A stretch of DNA of 64,000 bases from Setoptus koraiensis (Eukaryota; Arthropoda). The translations under genes were made by a program, and so were the position numbers. Below are positions 34,201 to 46,095 of this stretch, one piece after another. The notes beneath the pieces are model-generated. The model was not told the origin of the DNA and did not search any database. It saw only the letters and a program-made list of their open reading frames with translations. The stretch lies in the NCBI GenBank assembly GCA_048013815.1, contig CM106586.1, forward strand, positions 9,548,001 through 9,612,000, read 5' to 3'. Position 1 is the first letter of the stretch, and the number at the start of each line of letters is the position of its first letter.

Positions 34201-34462
34201 GTGAATTGACCGTCTTGAGTTGATGATTAGAGAAGATTCTTCTATTAGGTGGTGGTAAATTCTTTGTGAAACTAATCAATTTCACTGGTTGATAGGAACC
34301 AGTATTGGATGAGGCCGATATGGTGTTTTCATCGTCGTCCCAATCGACTAGTTTAGCTGGGTTTGCATTTGAATCGCCTGAGTCACTTTCACTTTGCACT
34401 AATACAATAATTTGCAATACGATGAACACAAGAATGGGAAGAATTTTTGATAAGTTCTTCAT
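31259..34462 (-). CDS. Large low-complexity secreted protein
   Basis: 1067 residues in one exon, ATG at 34462. Residues 1-24 are a signal peptide (ILPILVFIVLQIIVLVQS). The N-terminal 550 residues are Asp/Ser/Lys/Asn-rich and have three spaced K-W-x-P motifs (YKWAPF, TKWKPI, NKWQPV). A Tyr/Gly stretch (YYGNYGTSYGTSYG) follows, then Gln/Pro/Asn-rich sequence. The C-terminal 200 residues are Pro/Val/Ile-rich (PVPVQMAPISPMVIPVTRT, then NIRITIPMPTIRGVVP), and the protein ends GKRRKR. There are essentially no cysteines and no known domain. An extracellular, cuticular or glandular matrix protein is the natural guess. The K-W-x-P recurrence suggests repeated short binding units. Confidence 0.75.
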   Translation of the reverse strand: MKNLSKILPILVFIVLQIIVLVQSESDSGDSNANPAKLVDWDDDENTISASSNTGSYQPVKLISFTKNLPPPNRRIFSNHQLKTVNSHYDDQNNSGERSQSDQSASKGYLIYHGNIGANNSVKYIANGLKIDIDTHDPVQIIRGINYQQSKNNDNYERPKETFTQKINRIKLNHAYGDNQVMSTMSKFFGPSDHDNHSIRKQGDPATKNKKTNLNAQSLSRRRQLTNVEQDQKVLTIDRRDDSFGAEDESSSTAQRSIINNRYMQAFDIEEGEQTPSKPTENAKSSSTDYKWAPFVAEKDENHQHTRGSEVKDEQTDAEIRVTNPTKWKPIERKVAQTESRNPTNSDNKVAKKKNLYESVVVGSSMRLSSDETKKDFSKHGEILERFSGWHNQQDNDKSRQDLADRGSNRQDDKYELYNNREFFLSQSASENRGINGSRRMTKFLPLDAVSSGQARKAESDDNSNENGRLDTTGDHTNPSRSRSDQFDSRSLEVIELPARNQGRKSVSDLVSYAVESKSSNSKGTKEVTDDARESEDDTKPIKSTNTSEIIYGNKWQPVVKTSGASQTSAHHSGVDNQSNNQSNVVESAQKSASDVNYIYSSQPQTSMDNTWVSLSRPTTIQVQSAPANADPSPSNQPISSSYYGNYGTSYGTSYGTVSDSYSNVVQQAQPQQQPTQAPPTAIVDTTSGQQPEMIPLNELNREPVAPVAALPQSQPQYSSYGSTSSISSTSNNPYGGNYGQMSVAANPTPQRDPSSLPNNVDNSYGSYQHSDYSSRAMLNVVPAEPQPLARVVTPPSPTPQPNLIRQEHHYHYYNSNGNSNNNNNADGNSNGQRQITQTRQSAPVPQQSPPPTTIVREIQPLFITANAAPSPAPAPTAAPAPRQIIREIIKEVPVPVQMAPISPMVIPVTRTIMVPAIPAPPIVQRDLADPQSTGQYGSSTGSRSVTIRQQQQVQTVDDGSNPVSFIRNLGATIKQGIPNIRITIPMPTIRGVVPSVPSPPGFSGITRQTGSFVVPPMPKKTTTYLTETQAVPTHTTIMHTTQFTPATRTTVYTTDHQPAAGKRRKR

Positions 34463-35703
34463 TGTTATAATTATTTGTAGTATTATATAATATCTAACGA
34501 TGATAGTTGCAATTCCCTTTTTTTGATTTAAATTTTATGCTAGCAGTTTATTACATTTATATACCAGAAGAAGTGACGAACGTTCGTTGATTGTTGTGTC
34601 GTTGATGGAGATTTTTGCGAAATGAAACTTACTAGATGATAATCAACTTGAGTTGGCCAACTGTAGGTCAAAATGCCAACACGTGAACTTATAATATCAA
34701 AACCAATAAATTAACTGACTATGTTGATTCGGTGGTAGGCATTAACCTGAAGATGCTTCTCTTCTTCTGTTATGAAATCTCGATGTTTACAATTATTCGT
34801 TTGTTTCTATCAAAGCCAATCAGAAATACTTATCTATCATGCTTTGTTTGTTCAGTTATTTCTTTACTTTTAATTACTTTTATCCGGTAATGATGATGAT
34901 TATGCATAATATATCAAAACCAAAATGATCTGTTATCAAACACGAGTTGAATGCCTATCGGCTTGCTTGTCTAAAGGCTTTATCGTATTTCCTGAGTTTT
35001 GTCTTAGGTTACAATCAAGAGTTATGGGGATTTTTTTCGCCATTATCATAATGGTCGAATTGTTACACAGCAAATCAGCGATGGAAAGAAACACGCCAAT
35101 GTGCTTGTTGTATATTTGTCATTGACCGAGAGAAAGTCTTAAAACTTTGAGCTCTAGATAAGCCTAATCTCTTGAGCTCTGATCAACAACAAAATTATTA
35201 ATCCTGATGAAAATAAACGAAATGGAATTTCACTTGAGCTCTCATGTATCTCATGAGCTGTTGATCTTTATGTACAATGACCCATAGCTGAGGGCATCGA
35301 ATTAGATTAAGCTATACTTTTTCCACCACCATCATCATCATCAGATTTTCAATCATTTGTTAATTCAATAATAGACAATATTGTACACAAGTGAAAACAA
35401 GTTGTTAATCGGTGTAACGGGATAAATACAAACATCAGAGCATCTCCTCCAGTTTAACGCTGAATGAACTTTGAAAAGCATCAATGATGTAATCACGACC
35501 TGTTCATCGTTATGTCAGAATAGTATCCCTTATCTGAGATAATCTGCTCAACGACAAAGACGATGACGTAAGTATGTAAGTGGAGCTGAAAATTAGATGC
35601 TGAAGTGTGGCGTTAATAACAAGCTTTCCGTTCAATCTTTATTATCAATAATTATCACGACGATGATAAAAAAGAACAGCAGAATCTAAAGAAAGATTAT
35701 TTA
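34463..35703. other. Spacer between secreted protein and CEP290-like gene
   Basis: AT-rich, no gene seen. It contains the promoter of the 1067-residue protein and the 3' end of the CEP290-like gene. Confidence 0.55.
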
Positions 35704-38700
35704 TTATTTCGAGTTATCATTATTAGGAGTGCTGGTAAAGGAGGTGGTCATCACAGACGAGAGAGTGGCTTCTATTTGGCGCAATCTATCCTCTTTGTAG
35801 TCTAGACGAGCTTGTAAACAAGATATTATCGCTTGTAGTAAAGTGATAGTGAGACGTGGGTCCTTCATTATAAGAAGATGCGAAGATGTGTTAGAAGTGA
35901 GACTGTTTGCTGATGATGCGCTCTTGTTAACTGGGCTGGAATTAACATTGTCGACCATTTGAGGTCCCAGCTTTAGCTCATTGATGGCCTGAGAATCAAA
36001 ATTTCGTTTGCCGTTGCCGCTGGGGTTACCTCCATTCGATGCTTTACTTTTGCTGATTTCAACTGTGGATAAATCATGATCATCTGATTTATTGTTGGCT
36101 GTTCCAATATTTTGTAAACTGACCAATGCATTACAACAAGCTACATCTTGTTTCGCTGTAAACAAATTCATTTGTTGTTGCTGATCATTATAATGTTGTT
36201 GCAAATTATAGCACTGAATTCTTGATTCTAAGCAAGATTTTTGCTGCCTTATGAGGTGAATCTCCTTCTTACATTCGTTCAACATAAATTCCTTTATAGA
36301 CAACTCCTTCACTAAATCCATAACCTGCTTATGAAGATGATCCATATGTCCGAGATAAATCTGTTCGCTAACACAAACGTTATTCTCTATACGTACTATA
36401 CATTGCAACAATTGGCCCGAGATTTTTGTAAGTCGGCTACAATTGGAACATTTGTACATCTTCCTTTGCTGCTGATCACAAGCCAAATCAATAGTCTGTT
36501 GTTGCTGCTCGTTGGATTGTCCATTCGTAATACCGAGCAACGACTCCTTTCGAACACTACTTTCCTCCTGTTCCGTCTGGCAAGCTTTTGAGCTAGTTTG
36601 TTTAGTATTTGTTGGGTTTATGAGACTCGGTGTCAAAAGGGAACCACTTTCGGGATTATTATTACTATGGCCCACAGAGATTGACCTCGACGATGTCTTG
36701 ATTTTACTTTTTGTTTGTCGTGCTCTAGGAACAGGTCTCCTGGGTTGCACATTTTCTAGGCATTGTACATCATTATCACTACTATGACTTGTAGTTGAGT
36801 AGGAACTGCTGTCACTGCCACTAGTATTTCCCGTTGAACCACTCTTGACCAATGCTTTGTTTGATTGAACATCAGGCCCCACTATTGCTGATCCGCTAAT
36901 ATTGGCAGATATACAACATTTGTCAACCAAATACAAATTGTCAGCATGCAATAGTTTGATTTGCTTCCGCAACTGGTCGTTTTGGCCACGAATTAAGTCT
37001 AGCTCAGCTTTCAGAGTTATCATCTGAAACAGATCGCTACTAGACGATTGATAACTGCTAGACGTGGATGTTTTGCCCATGTTATTTAAATAACGCGATT
37101 CGATAATCTGACATAATCTCTCTAAACTTGGGCAATTTATCATTATTGTATTGCATGATGAGTCAGAAGTTTTAATTGACAATAATATCTCTTTCATGGC
37201 CAATTCAAGAAGACTATTCTCTTGTTCAAGCTGATGTAAACGAGCTACATTACTAAACTGACGATTAACTTGCTTGGGCTCGGCAGTCTTTATTGCTATC
37301 TTATCAATTTCAGTAGGAGATTTTTCGCCGCTAATCGCTGAATTGTTATCGATGGCTGTTGACATTGTGCTACACTCTTCGTTTGTAGTCTGAGGCTCAA
37401 TTCGTTGATAATCTCTCAATTTTTGTCGAAGAATTACATTCTCTTCCTCAAGGGTGAGGATTCGTTTTTTCAAGTTGAATATTAGCTTCTTTTGCGTTAT
37501 CGAGGCGTTAGAGGTGGACGGAATAGACGCTTGTCGATTTACTTCAGCCTCCAATGGCTTCGACAATTGTTGTCGACTATCCTGTTTGGATCGCTGCTCT
37601 TCAACAGTGTGCAACTCTTTATCGCAACTGTCATCTTTCTCGATTGTACGATATGAGCGAGGACTGTTCGAAGGTTCCTTTAACGAAGAAGTCCGATTGT
37701 GTACTAGATCATCTGGATTAGAAGACGAATTGATCAACAATGATTCGTATTGACTTTGGACCATGTTGAACTTGATGTCTAACTGATTCAAGTCGGACAC
37801 TAATTCTTGAATTCTAGACTCTTTCAGGCCTAACTCTGATTCCAATTGCTCACAGAGATCCGAGAGCGATTTCGTTTTATTCAAATCGCTCAACAGTGAC
37901 TCTATTCCGTCTTTCAAATTCGTTCCTACTGATTGATCATTGCCTGAATCTTGGATGACTGCTACGATATTGGAAGGCAAAACAATTTCATAAAAATAAA
38001 CTCTACGCTGATATTGAGCTATAGTATTGTCCTTCTCTCCTAGCTCCTCTTCCAGTTGATCTAGCCTTTGACTGAGTTCATCACTTCTACTTGTGACAAC
38101 TCCACTAGTCAGAGGAAATGAATCATTCGCAGAATCTTTTTCCTGAAGTTTTGAGTTTAAATTGGATATAAATTCTGCTTGTTTCTCTATATCTGATGTG
38201 GCCTGTATAAGTTGTGTCTTGAGCAATTCAATTTGCGCATCTTTCTCTCGAAATGAATTGGCAATATCGATTAGTTTCTGTTTACTTTCGGCGTCAATTA
38301 TAGCTTGAAACGATATGCCTTTCTCGACGGAACTATCTGAATCTTTTGTCTTGTCATCCGACATTCCAAATAAATTCAATGCGAATAGATTGTCTGAACG
38401 CAATTTGTCAATTTCGGCATCTTTATCGTTGATGATTTTTTTCATGGAATCCAATTTACTTTCACACAATTCAATCAAATATTTATCTTCTTCCTGCAGC
38501 CTATCAAGAGATTTCTGCTGTATTCTCAGCTCAGTTTCGAGTTGATTGCTACGATTTTTTAATTGCTCATTCTCTTGCTCTAGAGTATCATTAGTAGATT
38601 TGATCTCTTTCATTTCCTCTCCCACCTGATTAATCAAATTGGTTGCTTGTTTCAATTCAGATTTCAATGTTTTGACATGCTCAAGTAGATCAGAGTTGAC

Positions 38701-38982
38701 AGTCTCTAAGTAAGATACATCATCCAAGAGTTGGTGAATTTGTTGGTTCTTTGTGATTAGTTGCTCAACGTGTTCATCGTCGTTGAAACTGAACAGATTT
38801 TTAGGTATTTCAATGTTGGCTCCAACATCTAGCACTTGTTCTTCTTCGTTGACTATTTTCTTCTTATGAGCCAGCTTCTCATCGAGCTCTATGATTTCTC
38901 GTTTTTTCAACTGTATAACATTATCCATATCTTCAATGATCTTTTTGAAATTAGTATTGAACTCCGTGTTGCTGGACTCCAT
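35704..38982 (-). CDS. CEP290-like centrosomal/ciliary coiled-coil protein, short form
   Basis: 1092 residues in one exon, ATG at 38982. Nearly all of it is heptad-rich coiled coil. The stretch LLELAMKEILLSIK followed by PSLERLCQIIESR, then LKAELDLIRGQNDQLRKQI matches the human CEP290 order EEGMKEILQAIK, PSLERLVNAIESK, LKAQVDQLTGRNEELRQEL. EKDAQIELLKTQLIQATSDIE likewise matches an earlier CEP290 segment. Human CEP290 (2479 residues) bridges microtubules and membrane at the ciliary transition zone. This protein covers roughly the first half and ends with a Ser-rich and CSNC-containing tail. Either the gene is genuinely short, as divergent arthropod versions are, or the distal half is encoded elsewhere. 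Confidence 0.75.
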   Translation of the reverse strand: MESSNTEFNTNFKKIIEDMDNVIQLKKREIIELDEKLAHKKKIVNEEEQVLDVGANIEIPKNLFSFNDDEHVEQLITKNQQIHQLLDDVSYLETVNSDLLEHVKTLKSELKQATNLINQVGEEMKEIKSTNDTLEQENEQLKNRSNQLETELRIQQKSLDRLQEEDKYLIELCESKLDSMKKIINDKDAEIDKLRSDNLFALNLFGMSDDKTKDSDSSVEKGISFQAIIDAESKQKLIDIANSFREKDAQIELLKTQLIQATSDIEKQAEFISNLNSKLQEKDSANDSFPLTSGVVTSRSDELSQRLDQLEEELGEKDNTIAQYQRRVYFYEIVLPSNIVAVIQDSGNDQSVGTNLKDGIESLLSDLNKTKSLSDLCEQLESELGLKESRIQELVSDLNQLDIKFNMVQSQYESLLINSSSNPDDLVHNRTSSLKEPSNSPRSYRTIEKDDSCDKELHTVEEQRSKQDSRQQLSKPLEAEVNRQASIPSTSNASITQKKLIFNLKKRILTLEEENVILRQKLRDYQRIEPQTTNEECSTMSTAIDNNSAISGEKSPTEIDKIAIKTAEPKQVNRQFSNVARLHQLEQENSLLELAMKEILLSIKTSDSSCNTIMINCPSLERLCQIIESRYLNNMGKTSTSSSYQSSSSDLFQMITLKAELDLIRGQNDQLRKQIKLLHADNLYLVDKCCISANISGSAIVGPDVQSNKALVKSGSTGNTSGSDSSSYSTTSHSSDNDVQCLENVQPRRPVPRARQTKSKIKTSSRSISVGHSNNNPESGSLLTPSLINPTNTKQTSSKACQTEQEESSVRKESLLGITNGQSNEQQQQTIDLACDQQQRKMYKCSNCSRLTKISGQLLQCIVRIENNVCVSEQIYLGHMDHLHKQVMDLVKELSIKEFMLNECKKEIHLIRQQKSCLESRIQCYNLQQHYNDQQQQMNLFTAKQDVACCNALVSLQNIGTANNKSDDHDLSTVEISKSKASNGGNPSGNGKRNFDSQAINELKLGPQMVDNVNSSPVNKSASSANSLTSNTSSHLLIMKDPRLTITLLQAIISCLQARLDYKEDRLRQIEATLSSVMTTSFTSTPNNDNSK

Positions 38983-39345
38983 TGCGCTTCAAAGTTGTAA
39001 ACAACGGCCAACTGGCACTGAACAAAATTGATTGATGAGGTCACCTATAGCACATTACGTAAGATTGTAAAAAATAGATGAAAACTCGAAACTTGCGGTA
39101 AAATAAATAAATTTATTTATTGATGATACTCTAAAAGAGAAAAGTCTATTATCAACACTATAGTGTTGCGAATTTGAAAGAGAACAAATTGATTGACATT
39201 CAAGTTGTGCGCTGAATAATTCGCGTTGCCAGGGGCAGCAGCCTAACGATAATTGATGCTGCCCGTGCTCAACCACAGATATTCCTATTTGCTATTCAGC
39301 ATATTATTGGACAATACAAGCTACCATGTGGTGCAATTATCAGCA
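38983..39345. other. Short spacer between WBP11 and CEP290-like gene
   Basis: 363 bp separate the WBP11 stop from the next start on the same strand. It should hold the WBP11 poly(A) site and the CEP290-like promoter. Confidence 0.5.
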
Positions 39346-40305
39346 TCATTCTTGCATTGTTTTGACACTGTCGGAATTGGTTGATGAGGCCTGTTTCTTC
39401 CGAACGGCAGAGGGTACGAATTTGGTCACTTTAGGCCTAAATATTATTGGTTTTGACTCGATTATAGCAGCGCCCGGCGGTTTGAGATCAGTCGGTGTGG
39501 GCAACAAGGCAGCTTTTGGCTTCACAGGAGGAACATTGTTCAGTTTAGGTACACTAGTCGATTTATCTGAATTGTAATTCCTGTTATGCTGATTGTTTAA
39601 GTTTGTTGGTGGCCTAGGAAGTATACTGGTGGATTTGCGCGAAAGGCCCATGGCACCAGAGCTAGAGAGTCCCAGATTAGATAGCGTGTTGGGCATACCT
39701 AACAGAGGTGTTATTTGCTGAGATGTGGCGATCAGTGATTGTGCTGACTTGAGACTGGAAACGACATCCTTCAATCTTGGTGGCACGCCGGGCGGACATC
39801 CAGGCCAACCATCTCTGTTGCTGGTGTAAACAAGGTAGTCGGGTAGTGGTGTTCCATCGTCTTCATCTTCGTCGTCTTGCAGGTCACCGTTAGGATCAGG
39901 AGGCAGGGGAATATCTTCAAGTTTGACATCCTGGGCCGCTTTGATGGCCTCATATTGACGAAGCTTCTTACAATGAGAGGCCTCATAATCTGACTCCAAC
40001 TTCTTGAGTTCCTGGTGCTTATCGGGATCCTCTCTGGAGTAGTGTTTCAGCACTCGCTCCCACGTGTCTTTTAGTTTCTTTCTTTTGTCTTTATAGAGGC
40101 TATCGCTGATGGCTGAACCCACCAGGGCATCGTACTCTAGCTGGTCTAATTTTTCCAAATCCGTTATTATTTGTGCGGGATCTTTTTTCTCTATGACAGC
40201 TGATCGGACAAGTTGTCGTTGTTTCTTGTTCTTTTTCAGCTCCTTTTTTCTCGCCTCCTTTCTGGCCTTGTCGGTGGGATTCACCGTTCTCTTACTTTTT
40301 CCCAT
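39346..40305 (-). CDS. Wbp11: WBP11-like splicing factor
   Basis: 319 residues in one exon, ATG at 40305. The N-terminus NPTDKARKEARKKELKKNKK, the KDPAQIITDLEKLDQLEYD segment and the KRKKLKDTWERVLK segment match human WBP11 in order. IPLPPDPNG, an acidic run and Pro-rich GCPPGVPPRL follow. WBP11 is a nuclear, spliceosome-associated protein that binds WW domains (PQBP1) and PP1. This version is half the human length because the long Pro/Gly region is reduced. Confidence 0.9.
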   Translation of the reverse strand: MGKSKRTVNPTDKARKEARKKELKKNKKQRQLVRSAVIEKKDPAQIITDLEKLDQLEYDALVGSAISDSLYKDKRKKLKDTWERVLKHYSREDPDKHQELKKLESDYEASHCKKLRQYEAIKAAQDVKLEDIPLPPDPNGDLQDDEDEDDGTPLPDYLVYTSNRDGWPGCPPGVPPRLKDVVSSLKSAQSLIATSQQITPLLGMPNTLSNLGLSSSGAMGLSRKSTSILPRPPTNLNNQHNRNYNSDKSTSVPKLNNVPPVKPKAALLPTPTDLKPPGAAIIESKPIIFRPKVTKFVPSAVRKKQASSTNSDSVKTMQE

Positions 40306-41771
40306 CTTGAGGATTCTATGGCATCATCTTGCTAATAACAAACCGACACAAAACAAAGAGCACGGTCCTGTAGCTGGCAATCAGTAATTCAATTCCGCTA
40401 TTGAATCGGCGATAATTGTGTTTGCAAACAATACACACGCATGTGTTTCCGATGCAAGCGATGTACGAATGGTTCCCCCGAGCTTGTCCCTTGTTCTGGT
40501 GTAAACGCAAATAATCCTGGTAACAATATTCTAGCGGGGTCCGTCGTCAGGTTTTATTGATGACCTCCGTTGCTGTCGAGTCTCTCAGCATTTCAATGAA
40601 TGTATTTTGTATCAGCATTCCTGAAGACTATCCCATCAATTTTGCTTCTGAAATGCCGCTGTTGCATTGCGTTAAAATGCTGGACTAACGCATCATGCGC
40701 ATTGGTTTTGATTTTGATTTGTACGAGAACAAGTGAACAGCTTGCGCCGCCTACTGGTGAGTGATGCCATTAAGAAGATATAATCCAAAAAAAGAAAAAG
40801 AGGTAATATCACAAGTTGTGTGTGATTCACAACTGATGATGATGCGATGGATCGAAAATGAACGTTATATCACATAAACAACATACACAATTCGTGGCAC
40901 AAATAACACAGTCTCTTGTTGTTGTGCTGCAACTTGCAATGATGAATTACATGTAATACATACTATACAAATATGTATCATTATGTGTTACATGTATAGA
41001 TAATTATTATTATTTATAATTACTAATATAGAAGCATTAGTAATAGTATCAATATTGGCACTAGCATACATATACGCAGGATACAGTATGAACAGGATAC
41101 TCTATTAGACAAATAACTATATCTTCGATGTTACTTCATTGCTTTATTACGTTTCAGATCAATCAGCTATCAACAAAGACAATACACAATTGTAGACTGA
41201 TTTAATTCAACTCTTTTGCGGTGGCGGTGGTGGTTATCTGGGTGATGGTTCCTCATATTTCTGCCAAATGGGATTTATAATTATCGTTATATAATTTATT
41301 ACAGCACGCACTCTAGTTATTACTCATAGCTAATATTATTATTACTCTTTTGCAGACAAAATATATCTATCCCTAAGTAGTATACAGCTATCAAAATCCA
41401 ATTGTCTACTGTAATAGCCTAAATTATTATTTACAAAAAAGTGATTGATTAATCAAGGAGCTGAATAAGCTATAGCTAGGCCATATACTCTATTATCTCT
41501 CATCTATCATCACATTACATACCGACGTAGATAGAATGAAGAGAATATTTGTTTATGACAGTAATGACATAGAAACTCAAATACAGCATCTATCTGTGAA
41601 TATATTATTGTTACTACTACACAGTTAAAATCTGCATAACTTAAAACGAATCTAACCCTCATTCAATAGTACCAAATTATTTCAACAATATATAGTGAAA
41701 CTGTGACATATTAGAAACTTGAAATAGCGTTACAGAGTATTTCTAAAGCCTCCTGATATTACTATTCAGCA
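40306..41771. other. Divergent spacer WBP11/TMEM184
   Basis: 1.5 kb between two outward-facing genes, AT-rich with a GGTGGCGGTGG run near 41219. Promoters for both are expected. No gene seen. Confidence 0.55.
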
Positions 41772-43346
<1,575 letters not shown>

Positions 43347-43443
43347 TGATCTCAAGTACGACTAGGATCTATAGTAAAGCACATTTTAGTGATATTGCCA
43401 AAATAGATATCTATGTGAATATGATTTGTAATCAAATCGATGT

Positions 43444-43767
43444 TTAGTGGTTTTGTACTTGCTGATTAACATTAACAACTGGTTCTAGGTGTTTCTCTAA
43501 CAGAAGCAGTCGTTCTTTTTGTTTTTTACTTTCCAATTCTTCTTTTACCTTATCCTCCAGTATCTTGGCAGCTCGTTGTCTAAGTTTTTTTGATTTTTCC
43601 CTAATGATCATCATATCTCTCTTCATCCTGGCTAATTTGTCTTTGTAATCTTTGGCCTGGTCAATCATGCAATCGAGACTGTGCTTGGACATGAGATCCT
43701 CTAATTTCTCGTTCTCTTGCTGCAACGACTCACTGATGGAATTTTGATATCTATTTACTTCATCCAT
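43444..43767 (-). CDS. BLOC-1 subunit 6 (pallidin)
   Basis: 107 residues, ATG at 43767 with TAA in frame just upstream. DQAKDYKDKLARMKRDMMII and EKSKKLRQRAAKI, then KEELESKKQKE, match human pallidin (AKHYHAKLVNIRKEMLMLHEKTSKLKKRALKL...) in one alignment. Coiled coil throughout. Pallidin is part of BLOC-1, which sorts cargo to lysosome-related organelles. The human protein has 172 residues, and the N-terminal third is missing here unless an upstream exon exists. Confidence 0.85.
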   Translation of the reverse strand: MDEVNRYQNSISESLQQENEKLEDLMSKHSLDCMIDQAKDYKDKLARMKRDMMIIREKSKKLRQRAAKILEDKVKEELESKKQKERLLLLEKHLEPVVNVNQQVQNH

Positions 43768-43931
43768 GTTGAGTTAATGATACAGATGTGGAGTTTCCGA
43801 TGAATTTTCTATAGATTGAGAATGTCATGAAGTGATTTGTTGAGTAAGAAAGAAGATTTGCGCTAATAAGGAGCTGTAACAGCACATGGGCTTGTTTTAT
43901 AGTGGACCTACATGAATGTGGTATGAAATGG

Positions 43932-44079
43932 ATGCAATATTGCATCGTGTTTGCATTGTTTACAAAACGAATATGCAATCACCTGACCTACAGTTTACTA
44001 TATAGCGCGCCTAATTCGAACTCAACAAATTAGACCAATTTATTTGGTAACCTGCTGTTGTAGACAATTTAGAAAGAAA
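43932..44079 (+). repeat. Duplicated fragment of the MKK3/6 5' region
   Basis: 43932-44048 matches 46096-46212 at 115 of 117 positions, beginning with the palindrome ATGCAATATTGCAT. 44049-44079 then matches 46533-46563 across the acceptor of MKK3/6 intron 1. The first coding exon and most of the intron between them are missing in this copy. Confidence 0.9.
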
Positions 44080-44193
44080 TAACTTTATTCAATTATTGCA
44101 GTTATCACCAGTTCTTGATATATATTTATATTTTTACCCCGGATGAACTAATCGAGCATAAGTTTTCTTCTCTTATATACTAGTTAATATATA

Positions 44194-45370
44194 TTACTTT
44201 TGACTCATTCCTAACGGATCAGCGAACGCCGAGGCCATATTCGGTGGAGCTGTTTGAGATGATAGAGAGTAGAGTGAAAGAATTGATTTCTTTGTCAATA
44301 CTTTCTTGGTTGCGTTACTACCAGCTCCGCCTAGTTGTCCAGTTTTATTAAACTTTGGTTCCAAATTTTTGTAACCAAAGTTTGAATATCATAAATCGTT
44401 AAGATCGGCCGATGTAGATGGCGACAGTAAAGGTGACTGCGAGTTATACAAAGTTTGGTCATTACAGAATGCACCAAATAGATCTTCACTCGGACTAACT
44501 GTTGTCGCGATCGCGGTAGCTACCACCGGATTGTTGTTACTTGGCTGGCTTACGGAAGCGTTTTAATTTTAAAATTTTCAAAAAGATCTACTGCTTCGTT
44601 TGCTGGTCTTGTTGCTGCCGCTGAAACACTATTACTGCCAGTGTGAAGATTAAATAAGTCCAACAATGGATTATTGGTGTCAACCTTGTTTCTTTTACTA
44701 TTGTTGGTATTATCGTTATTCGTATAATTGTTGGCCACAACAGTTGCCGCAACAGTGCTGAATCTTATCTGATTTGGTGCAGCAGTGATTTGCCCAAGTT
44801 AAATTCTATCTTTGGATGCTGTTCCTGATGGTGATTGTTGTTGTTCGGTAGGGCGAGGCTGAGATATTTTGCTAGATGGCAACTCTTAGATCAATGAGGC
44901 TCCTACGCTGCCGCTGCTCTTCGTAGTTCGTCTTCCACGTCGAAGGCGGGCTCTGGTGGTCCTAGATCCATCCAGCCCTGGGCAATGTATTTTTTTAATT
45001 CGTATTTAGCTCGTACAAAAGTTTCTAAGCTTGTGTCTGGTTGTGGTCTGCGGAAATCATCGGGTAGATTGGCCTCATAGATTGCCCTGGCCCTGCTATT
45101 GCCCATACTTTATAATGTAAGCGACGTGTTCCGGTCTCCATGAGTCCACATGGACGAATTTCACTTTTGAGATGTGAACGCCCACATTTCTGTGAATGCC
45201 CGCGCTAGAATGAACAAAAATATGCCCGAATTTCCAGAGGCCCAACGGGGTCCTTTGGCGTCACAATCAACACAATATTTGTTGTCTTCATCTTTTAGTA
45301 GTACCTCAATAAGAGATTGTCACTTATCGTTGATGATCTTTTGTCTTTCCTTGTCCGATTTTGATTGAAC
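44194..45370 (-). pseudogene. SMAP-type ArfGAP pseudogene
   Basis: Minus-strand pieces follow the order of SMAP1/2: SDKERQKIINDK, KDEDNKYCVDCDAKGPRWAS, GNSRARAIYEANLPDDFRRPQ, TFVRAKYELKKYIAQGW, NNPLLDLFNLHTG and finally TKKSILSLYSLSSQ. They are spread over frames with stops and at least two shifts. The second half of the CxxC zinc finger is destroyed, so no ArfGAP activity is possible. No introns interrupt it, which suggests a processed copy, though I see no clear poly(A) tract or target-site duplication. A working SMAP gene should lie elsewhere in the genome. Confidence 0.85.
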
Positions 45371-45473
45371 CGTTTTCCTAAATGTATAACAATTACCTGT
45401 CAATATGTATTGAATGGGGCTATAGTGGATCTGCAACAATAAATACAAGCTATACTGGTTCTACTAGTATAAG

Positions 45474-46080
45474 AGCGCTTAATTTTAATTATCTAGGCAT
45501 CTAGTAGGTTTCATCGTCCTAAATTCATTTAAGTAAAAAGTCTAGACCAACATCCAGCGCCTTCAAAGATACCATTGAACCTTTGGTTGAACTCAGGAAG
45601 CAAAGTGGAAGAGCGCCACAAGTGACCAATTACATTCGATTGAGTCCTCTTTCCTGGACGCCTTCACATATCAAATGAAAATCATGTTGGAGCATTACTA
45701 CAGACACAAAAGGAGTCATCACCGCAGATAATGGGTCTTTCGAACTAGCTTTGTGACGGACGAAACAACATTGTCCGTCCCCATAGAGGATGAATCCACT
45801 CGTGTCTATAGTGATGCTCTGACATGATTTTCATCTGATATGTTCCACTTTGCTTCCTGGTTTTAACCACAGGTTCAACGGTATCTTTGGAGGCGCTGGA
45901 TGTTGGTCTAGACTTTTTACTTAGATGAATTTGGAACGATGAAACCTACTAGATGCCTCGCGACTCCTCCACTGTGCTAATTTTTCCTAGAAAAAAATAG
46001 CACTGATTTGTTCTGTCACGAGAATAAACGTAGTCAATAATCACCAACCAATTGAGCGCTAATAATTAAAATTAAGCGCT
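45474..46080. mobile_element. Foldback (long inverted repeat) non-autonomous DNA element
   Basis: The outer ends AGCGCTTAATTTTAATTAT (45474-45492) and its exact reverse complement (46062-46080) enclose long imperfect arms: 45495-45620 pairs with about 45843-45958, and 45667-45706 pairs with 45802-45842, roughly 88% identical. Inner sequence of about 90 bp forms the loop. No coding capacity. The right side has about 100 bp extra between inner and outer ends, so two events may be superposed. A target-site duplication is not certain. Confidence 0.75.
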
Positions 46081-46095
46081 AATAATAACAGTCTT

